Below are positions 58,477-64,000 of a stretch of DNA of 64,000 nucleotides, one piece after another; positions within the stretch are counted from its first letter, which is position 1, and each line of letters starts with the position of its first letter. A model generated the notes under the pieces. That model was not told the DNA's origin. It saw only the letters and a program-made list of their open reading frames with translations, and made no database searches. The position numbers and the translations under genes were made by a program. Source of the DNA: Bog-473 sp035551835 (GTDB lineage: Bacteria; Actinomycetota; Acidimicrobiia; Acidimicrobiales; RAAP-2); contig DASZMN010000095.1 of assembly GCA_035551835.1 (NCBI GenBank), positions 62,001 to 126,000 on the forward strand, in the 5' to 3' direction.

Positions 58477-59634
58477 ATGACGCATCCCTTTCGCGACGTT
58501 GCCATCGTCGGAGTCCACAACACTCCGCAGGCGAGGCGGCTCCCCGGGCATGATGCATCGTCCATCGCGCTCGAAGCGGCGCTGGGCGCGCTGACCGATG
58601 CCGGCCTCGCAGTTGAAGACGTTGATGGCGTCGTCGGGCAAGCTGCCGCGGATGCCGTGCTCGAGCTCGGTCTCGGTCCATGCACCCGTCGACCCAACGC
58701 ACTCGGGATCCCATCCATTCTTGACGCCGCCGCGCTGGTCACCACGGGCCAGTGCAGGGTGGTTCTCGCGCTTGCGGGTGGTGCGGGTTTGCTCAATGAC
58801 ACGTCAGCCGCACCATGGACGACACCCCCCAACGAGCTGGTGGCGGGCTTCGGGCTCTTTACGGCAGCCGAATTCGCCTTGATGGCCCGGCGCCACATGG
58901 TGACCTTCGGCACCACGGAACACCAGCTGGCCAGCGCGGCCGCCATCGTGCGCAACAACGGTGATCAAAACCCCGAAGCGATCTACTACGGAAGGGGCCC
59001 GTTCACCGCGGCGGACATCTTGTCGTCGCCGCTCGTGGCCGAACCCTTCCACCTCCTCGACTGCGCCACGACCTCCGAGGGCGGCTGCGCTCTGGTGCTC
59101 GCGCACTCCGACATCGCACGACGGAACTCTCGCTCCGCGTGGATCGTGGGCTGCGGCTCCGATAGCTTTGGACCGGCGTACACGGTGGCGCCGGTGTGGG
59201 ATCTGACCGGGCGGACCGGGACCCGGTCCGCCGGCTGGGTGGGAGCCCGGGCCGCACAGGCGTCATTCGCCATGGCGGGGCTCCATCCGGGCGACGTGGA
59301 CGTCGCCGAGTTCTACGACCCTTTCTCCTTCGAGATCATTCGCCAGCTCGAGGCGTACGGATTCTGCGAGCCGGGCGAGGGCGGCTCGATGGTCGAGTCC
59401 GGCGCCGTCGGGCCCGGGGGCTCGCTCCCGGTGACCACCGATGGGGGCACCATGTCGTTCAGTCATCCGGGGGTGGCGGCCCAGCAGTTCCAGCGAGTGG
59501 TCCGCGGCGTGCAGCAGCTGCGGGGCGAGTGCACGAGCAGGCAGGTCGGTGACGCGGAGGTGGCGCTGTGCTCGAACGGGGGCTCCGGCGCCCTTTTCGC
59601 TGATGTCCTCCTGCTCGGCAAGGAGCATCCGTGA
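58477..59634 (+). CDS. Thiolase-fold lipid-transfer-type protein lacking the thiolase cysteine (Ltp2-like aldolase)
   Basis: A 385-residue SCP-x/Ltp-type thiolase-fold protein: FRDVAIVGVHNTP, ALTDAGLAVEDVDGVV, DVDVAEFYDPFSFEIIRQLEAYGFC (Tyr280), and PVTTDGGTMSFSHPGV (His330). Where true thiolases have the nucleophilic Cys (CASG), this chain reads RPNALGIP (72-79). Actinobacterial Ltp2-type proteins with DUF35 partners are retro-aldolases that remove side-chain carbons from steroid acyl-CoAs (family knowledge), and the FYDPF block resembles them. ATG 58477. The stop overlaps the DUF35 gene as GTGA. So aldol cleavage, not thiolysis, is the favoured role. Confidence 0.82.
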   Translation: MTHPFRDVAIVGVHNTPQARRLPGHDASSIALEAALGALTDAGLAVEDVDGVVGQAAADAVLELGLGPCTRRPNALGIPSILDAAALVTTGQCRVVLALAGGAGLLNDTSAAPWTTPPNELVAGFGLFTAAEFALMARRHMVTFGTTEHQLASAAAIVRNNGDQNPEAIYYGRGPFTAADILSSPLVAEPFHLLDCATTSEGGCALVLAHSDIARRNSRSAWIVGCGSDSFGPAYTVAPVWDLTGRTGTRSAGWVGARAAQASFAMAGLHPGDVDVAEFYDPFSFEIIRQLEAYGFCEPGEGGSMVESGAVGPGGSLPVTTDGGTMSFSHPGVAAQQFQRVVRGVQQLRGECTSRQVGDAEVALCSNGGSGALFADVLLLGKEHP

Positions 59635-60089
59635 GCGCCACCGACGCCGAGAATCTCGAGGCGAGCCCCGCCGGCCTCCTCTCCCCTCAGCCACTCGGCA
59701 TTCGCCTGCCGCGACCGTCCGCGCGCTCCGAGCCGTTCTGGCAGGGCTGCCGGGAACGCCGTCTCGTCCTGCCCATCTGCGGGGACTGCGGATTTCGAGC
59801 CCTGCGCGCGTTCGCCGTGTGTCCGCACTGCAACGGCAAGTCCCTCGGTTGGGAGGAGAGTGCCGGTCGCGGGTCGCTCTACAGCTGGACCGTGGTCTGG
59901 CGACCACCCCACCCTTCCTTTGTGGTTCCGTACGCTCCTGCCATCGTCGCCCTCGAGGAGGGTTGGTGGTTCCTCAGCGCGGTCGTCGGCCATCCGTCCG
60001 ACGAGTTGCGCGAGGGATTGGCACTCCAAGTTGAGTTCCATCCGGCGTCCGACGAAGTTCTCCTGCCGTACTTCCGCCCCGTGCCCTGA
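59631..60089 (+). CDS. DUF35/OB-fold protein with zinc ribbon (partner of the thiolase-like protein)
   Basis: A 152-residue protein: an N-terminal helix SARSEPFWQGCRERRLVLPIC leads to a rubredoxin-like zinc ribbon with Cys50, Cys53, Cys64 and Cys67 (CGDC, CPHC), then an OB-fold (GSLYSWTVVWRPPHPSF, LALQVEFHP). DUF35 proteins bind acyl-CoA and complete the active site of Ltp2- or ChsH-type enzymes. GTG 59631 overlaps the thiolase-like stop. The pair is therefore likely an obligate complex. Confidence 0.87.
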   Translation: MSATDAENLEASPAGLLSPQPLGIRLPRPSARSEPFWQGCRERRLVLPICGDCGFRALRAFAVCPHCNGKSLGWEESAGRGSLYSWTVVWRPPHPSFVVPYAPAIVALEEGWWFLSAVVGHPSDELREGLALQVEFHPASDEVLLPYFRPVP

Positions 60090-60129
60090 GATCAGGGCGC
60101 GAAGGGCAGCACCCCGCACCGCGGGTCGC

Positions 60130-62373
60130 TCAGAGCACGTCGTGGCTCGAGGCAGGCGCGCCCAGGATGGAACCGTTGTCCTGGCCCAAAGTCGGCGCGG
60201 GCGCGGACATCCATCGGTCCACATCACTGAATCGAAACGGCATGGTTGGCAGCTCATGGCGGCCCGTCACGGGATGGCCCTCCGCCTCGAAGAGGCGGCG
60301 GTGGCGCAACTGCGGATTGTGCACGATGTCACGCGAGCGGACGACCTCGGAGGCAGGAACTCCGACGCCGAGCAGAGCCGAGAGCACGTCGGCCGCCCCC
60401 AGGGTGGAGGACCACGCCTCGATCAGAGCGTCGATCTCTTCGGCGTGATGGAGCCGGCCGTCGTGCTTCGCCCAGCGCCCTTCGTGCGGGAGGCCGACCG
60501 TGGTGCGAAGCGAACACCATTGCTCGTCGGTCACCACCGAGATGGCGACCCAACGATCGTCTCCCTGGCAGCGATAGACGCCCTCCGGAGCGCCGAGCCC
60601 CGGGCTTCCATCACGACCGAGAACCACCCCCGAGAGATCCCACTCGATGACCTGCTCCGCCGTGACGTTGAGGGCAGCCTCGACCATCGGGACCTCCACT
60701 AATCGGCCCAGGCCGTCGGCGCCGCGGGCGCGTAACGCCAACAACGTCGCGATCGCACCGTGCATGCCGGCGACGGGATCACACGCGCCGCGAACGAGGA
60801 CGGGAGGCCCGTCGGCAAGACCAGTGACCCAGGCCAGGCCCGAAATCGACTCCATCGTCTGGGCGAAGCCTGTGCGCTCCCGCCACGGACCGTCGAGGCC
60901 GAACGCAGGCATGCGGACCATCACCAGGCGAGGGTTGATGCGGTGGAGGCGGGCCCAGTCGAGCCCGAACTGCTCCATCACCCGAGGGGTGAAGTTCTCG
61001 ACGACCACATCGGCCTGTCGCGCCAGCCGTTCGAACAGCTGTTTTCCCGTTGGATCACCGAGGTCGAGGGTGATGGCGCGCTTGGAGGCGTTCACGGCGT
61101 GGAAGATGGGCGACCACTCCATCCACTGCGGGTCCGAGGGCCTCCGGGTCGAGGCCGTGCGCATGGGATCGGGGTGCTCTTGTGACTCGATTTTGATGAC
61201 GTCCGCCCCGAGGCAGGCGAGCGCATGGGTCGCCGAGGGTCCGGCCCACCACGCCGTGACGTCGAGGACGCGGATGGCGCGGAGTGGCAAGGACGGATTC
61301 CCCGCCGGGCTGTCACCGTCGGAGCGGTCCGGCCACGCATCCCGGCCCTGCCCGGAACTTGGTGCCGTCGGCGCCGGATCGTCCTGGCGCGCCCCCTCTC
61401 CGATCCGGAACGGCGGCCGCGGCTGGCGGAAACGCCCGGTGGCCGATTCGTTGAAGACGCCGCGGGCCTTGAACTGTTCGAACTCGGCAATGGTGGACCC
61501 GTTGAGCACGGGTGCCGCCGGGATTCTGAGGGCACCCGCCGCTTCGAGCACGTCCGCGGTGGAGCGGGGTTTCGTGTAGCTGCGGACTGCCTCTGAGAAC
61601 TCGTGACGGCGTGCGAAACGCTTGGTGGCGAGCGCGAGTTCCTTGTCGGCCAGCCAGTCCGGACGGTCGATCAGGACGAGAAAGTCTTCGAACTGTTGGG
61701 CGCTGTTCGTGGTGAAGACGACGTAGCCATCGCTGGTCGCCTCGATCGAGGGCACTTCGACGACCCGGCCCGTCCCCTCCATCGGCTTCCACCCGGCGAA
61801 GCTCGCAAAGACCGACGGGTAGGTGACCAGCGTGACGGCCATGCAGTCGAGCATCGCGACGTCGACCAGACGACCGGGGTGGCGTTCGGTTGTGGCATCG
61901 ACGCCCACCGCGGCCAGCGTGGCGAGCGCGGCGTAGGTGCCGGTGATCCACTCGCCCAACCTTCCGCCGGCGGCCAGGGGCGGCGAGGTCGGGTCACCGC
62001 GGCCGCCGGTCGAGCCACAGGTTGCTTGGAGGGTGAACTCGGTGGCTGCTCGACCGGTCCACGGCCCATCCATCCCGAACGGGGAGATGCACACGACCAC
62101 CAGGTGGTGGTGTCGCTCTTTGAGCTCACGCGCGTCGTGTGCGCTGTCGGTCACCACCACGTCGACCGACGAAGCGGCGTCTTCGTCGGCGCCGACGTCC
62201 CGCTTGGCGGCGTTGAGGTACTCGAAGAGACCCCCGGATCGATAGTGCCGGAGCGGATCCCCTCTTGCCGGCTCGGCCCTCAGGACCTCGGCGCCGGCGT
62301 CAGCGAGGATCTTGGTGCAATAGGGGCCCGCGATCTCCGTCGTCCGGTCGAGAACGCGCAAGCCCTTCAACAT
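60130..62373 (-). CDS. Tandem-domain family III CoA-transferase, second copy (747 residues)
   Basis: Same two-unit design as the protein at 32089. Domain 1 starts at residue 2 with LKGLRVLDRTTEIAGPYCTKIL and has GGRLGEWITGTYAAL at the active-site position, no aspartate. Domain 2 begins about residue 370 with LRAIRVLDVTAWWAGPSATHAL and has GACDPVAGMHGAIATL, with the catalytic aspartate place filled. ATG 62373. It would activate an acid by CoA exchange. It lies 76 bases behind an amidohydrolase on the same strand, repeating the amidohydrolase/CoA-transferase link of the first copy. Confidence 0.88.
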   Translation of the reverse strand: MLKGLRVLDRTTEIAGPYCTKILADAGAEVLRAEPARGDPLRHYRSGGLFEYLNAAKRDVGADEDAASSVDVVVTDSAHDARELKERHHHLVVVCISPFGMDGPWTGRAATEFTLQATCGSTGGRGDPTSPPLAAGGRLGEWITGTYAALATLAAVGVDATTERHPGRLVDVAMLDCMAVTLVTYPSVFASFAGWKPMEGTGRVVEVPSIEATSDGYVVFTTNSAQQFEDFLVLIDRPDWLADKELALATKRFARRHEFSEAVRSYTKPRSTADVLEAAGALRIPAAPVLNGSTIAEFEQFKARGVFNESATGRFRQPRPPFRIGEGARQDDPAPTAPSSGQGRDAWPDRSDGDSPAGNPSLPLRAIRVLDVTAWWAGPSATHALACLGADVIKIESQEHPDPMRTASTRRPSDPQWMEWSPIFHAVNASKRAITLDLGDPTGKQLFERLARQADVVVENFTPRVMEQFGLDWARLHRINPRLVMVRMPAFGLDGPWRERTGFAQTMESISGLAWVTGLADGPPVLVRGACDPVAGMHGAIATLLALRARGADGLGRLVEVPMVEAALNVTAEQVIEWDLSGVVLGRDGSPGLGAPEGVYRCQGDDRWVAISVVTDEQWCSLRTTVGLPHEGRWAKHDGRLHHAEEIDALIEAWSSTLGAADVLSALLGVGVPASEVVRSRDIVHNPQLRHRRLFEAEGHPVTGRHELPTMPFRFSDVDRWMSAPAPTLGQDNGSILGAPASSHDVL

Positions 62374-62449
62374 GGGGCCTCGGTCTCGCGGACGTTCGCT
62401 CGACCGTCGACCGCGCGCCCGGCCGGCGCCGACTGCAATCGTGGATGCC

Positions 62450-63727
62450 TCATTGCGCCGGGCGCCGACCTCCGGTCAGCTGCTTCCAGGTCTCGAGGTC
62501 GCTCTCGTCGGCGGGGCGCCCCACCCGGGTGACCACGTCGACGTCGGGGGACTCGGCGCGTAGCGCCCCCACCGTGCAGCGGTCCTTGGAGCGCAACGCG
62601 AAGGGATCGAACTGGTACTCCTTCATGGCGTTTTGGTGCGTGATCTTTTCCACCAGGTCCCGTGGCGTCGCCGCGAAGAGTTCGACCAGCGTCTCGGGGG
62701 CGTTGGGCCACGACGAGTCCGAATGCGGATAGTCGCTCTCCCAGCACAGGTGGTCAGGATTGAAGTCGTCGATGAGGCGCAAGGCGGTCGGATCGCTGAT
62801 GAAGCAACACAAAATGTGGTCATTGAAGATCTGGCGCGGGCCACCGGTCGGGAAGTCGTGCTTGGTCCACCCGCCGTGGCGATCTTGGACGTGTTCGGCC
62901 CGCCAGACGAAGTAGGGGATCCAGCCCACGTCTCCTTCGGTCAAGGAGAACTTGAGCCCGGGAAAGCGCTCCCAGAAGCCCGCCCAGAGCAGGTCGACCA
63001 GCGTGAAGACCGACATGACCGACGACGACGTCATTTTCACCCCGGCGGGGGCGTCGGTCGCCGCCGGAGCGGAGCGTGACGACGAGCCGACGTGGCAACA
63101 CAGCACGGTGCCGACGTCGGAGGCGGCGCCAAAGAGAGGGTCCCAATGTTCCGAGAAGATCGACGGCATGGCCAAGGCCTCGGGATTCTCCGAGAAGGTC
63201 ACGGCGTGACAGCCCTTTTCGGCCAGGCGCCGGACCTCTTTTGCCGACTCCATCGGGTCGAAGAGCGGCAGGACGCCGCAGGGAATGAACCGCTCGGGAT
63301 AGGCCCCGCACCACTCGTCAACGTGCCAATCGTTGTAGGCCTTGATCATCACCAGGTTGACATCCCGGTCCGGGCCCTGATTGAGCACCTGGCCCGAGAA
63401 CCCGGTGAAGTTCGGGAAGTTGAGCCCGGCCAGTTGTCCGCCGGCGTTCATGTCGCGGACCCGCTCGTCGACGTCATAGCAGCCCGGTCGCATCTCGTCG
63501 TAACGGAGAGCGTTGACGTTGTACATCTCGCGCGGCTTCCCCGCGACGGCGTTGAGCCCGAGGTCCCGTCCGGCCTTGCCGAAGTAGGTCCACTGGTGTT
63601 TGCCGTCTGCCTCGACGACTTTCGGTGCCAAGTCCTTGTACTTCGACGGGACGTGGGCGTCGAACATGTCGGCCGGCTCGCAGATGTGGTCGTCGACGCT
63701 GATGAGGATGAGGTCGTCAGGATCCAT
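62450..63727 (-). CDS. Amidohydrolase family 2 protein
   Basis: A 425-residue PF04909 protein: LISVDDHICEPADMFDAHVPS (key Asp-Asp-His), NFPNFTGFSGQVLNQG, LFDPMESAKEVRRLAEKG, KFSLTEGDVGWIPYF and CWESDYPHSDSSWPNAPE with the conserved aspartate. ATG 63727 has GAAGGCGG upstream; the open frame continuing to the right edge reads unrelated residues. It precedes the second tandem CoA-transferase and diverges from another amidohydrolase at 63963. The substrate is unknown. Confidence 0.87.
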   Translation of the reverse strand: MDPDDLILISVDDHICEPADMFDAHVPSKYKDLAPKVVEADGKHQWTYFGKAGRDLGLNAVAGKPREMYNVNALRYDEMRPGCYDVDERVRDMNAGGQLAGLNFPNFTGFSGQVLNQGPDRDVNLVMIKAYNDWHVDEWCGAYPERFIPCGVLPLFDPMESAKEVRRLAEKGCHAVTFSENPEALAMPSIFSEHWDPLFGAASDVGTVLCCHVGSSSRSAPAATDAPAGVKMTSSSVMSVFTLVDLLWAGFWERFPGLKFSLTEGDVGWIPYFVWRAEHVQDRHGGWTKHDFPTGGPRQIFNDHILCCFISDPTALRLIDDFNPDHLCWESDYPHSDSSWPNAPETLVELFAATPRDLVEKITHQNAMKEYQFDPFALRSKDRCTVGALRAESPDVDVVTRVGRPADESDLETWKQLTGGRRPAQ

Positions 63728-63842
63728 GGACCGCCTTCGAAGGTGGCGAGAGGTGTTGACCCCCCGATTCTTCCTCTTTTGCGGCGGACCAGACCCCGGG
63801 GGCCCGTTCCCCTTCGTCGTGCCGCGTTTCTGCAGGTGGGAC

Positions 63843-63913
63843 GATATATACAGTATCCGAATTGGCGTGTTCGGGCCCTCCGGCGACCTCCGACCGCCAT
63901 AGTTACTACTATG
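63843..63913. promoter_or_regulatory. AT-rich divergent promoter with 16-base palindrome
   Basis: The 235-base gap between two divergent amidohydrolase genes holds CATAGT-TACT-ACTATG (63898-63913), a perfect 6-base-arm inverted repeat, and GATATATACAGTATC (63843-63857), AT-rich with GATA/TATC ends. The palindrome is 50 bases before the right-hand start. It is a probable operator; no regulator gene is within the visible part. Confidence 0.5.
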
Positions 63914-63962
63914 TTTGAGCGGCGGTGATCCGCCCGCATGCGCTGCGAAAGGAAGAGGGAAC

Positions 63963-64000
63963 ATGGCCGAACGGCTCATCTCCGCCGATTCACACGTCAA
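63963..64000 (+). CDS. Start of an amidohydrolase family 2 gene, cut by window edge
   Basis: Only 12 full codons are visible: MAERLISADSHV. ISADSHV is the usual first strand of PF04909 proteins with Asp-Ser-His, as in the three Asp-x-His relatives in this window. GAAGAGGGAAC lies just before ATG 63963, a good ribosome site. The rest is outside the window, so the family call rests on a short motif plus context. Confidence 0.6.
   Translation, partial: MAERLISADSHV

Noticed and set aside
1..64000. Search for tRNA, rRNA, CRISPR arrays, insertion sequences and attachment sites
   Set aside because: No cloverleaf, rRNA segment, regularly spaced direct repeats, transposase or integrase reading frame was recognised by eye; a covariance-model scan would be needed to exclude small RNAs.

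Overview
ORGANISM. The window is uniformly G+C-rich. It carries F420-type enzymes (two LLM-class oxidoreductases and a GxGxxG protein resembling F420 reductases), a DinB/TIGR03086-type protein of the kind linked to mycothiol, GTG starts and 4-base GTGA overlaps, and a very high density of lipid, steroid and ring catabolism genes. This points to a high-GC actinomycete (Actinomycetota). Mycobacteriales and Acidimicrobiia are both plausible, and the sequence does not settle which. No rRNA, tRNA, CRISPR array, prophage or insertion sequence was recognised. LAYOUT, left part. 1-2.4 kb holds a cut-off GH3 glycosidase coupled to an acyl-CoA synthetase. 2.5-16.3 kb holds a TetR regulator followed by four divergent gene pairs in succession: SDR / fused 2-oxoacid dehydrogenase E1; acyl-CoA dehydrogenase / class II aldolase; SDR-amidohydrolase / cyclase-family hydrolase; Baeyer-Villiger monooxygenase / Rieske oxygenase-SnoaL-LLM-CMD. 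Each of the four intergenic gaps holds one copy of a related ACCGGTYRGT palindrome, so this stretch looks like one regulon for one catabolic route. 16.4-27 kb repeats much of the same toolkit with different proteins (acyl-CoA synthetase, Rieske, SDR, BVMO, SDR, amidohydrolase) around a MarR-MFS exporter pair. MIDDLE. 27-32 kb has a phosphotriesterase-like hydrolase, a Tat-exported phosphoesterase, a P450 with its TetR, and a MarR. 32-40.6 kb looks like a steroid or polycyclic lipid segment: tandem-domain CoA-transferase, crotonase, amidohydrolase, KstD-like dehydrogenase overlapping a P450, and an SDR. Two promoters here share a CTACG-N4-CGTAG element. 40.7-46.8 kb has two cyclic-nucleotide-binding-domain proteins (one fused to a cysteine-less thioredoxin-reductase fold), a second phosphoesterase, a VOC protein, and a TetR/SDR pair with a doubled operator. 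RIGHT. 46.9-54.7 kb is more housekeeping-like: class I aldolase, a tiny acidic protein, a patch of decayed transporter genes, a DUF1275 membrane protein, an acetolactate-synthase-like enzyme, a UvrD-type helicase with HRDC-like end, and a DinB-like protein. 54.8-60.1 kb is a MarR and a divergent run: FAD reductase, LLM enzyme, NAD(P)-binding F420-reductase-like protein, then a thiolase-fold protein without the thiolase cysteine overlapping a DUF35 zinc-ribbon protein, the composition of an aldol-cleaving side-chain lyase. 60.1-64 kb is a second tandem CoA-transferase with an amidohydrolase, and the first codons of another amidohydrolase. HOW IT FITS (inference). CoA activation, dehydrogenation, hydration, aldol cleavage, ring hydroxylation (Rieske, P450), Baeyer-Villiger oxygen insertion and hydrolysis are all present. 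The window reads as an accessory catabolic region for alicyclic, steroid-like or terpenoid substrates. The exact substrates cannot be read from sequence.
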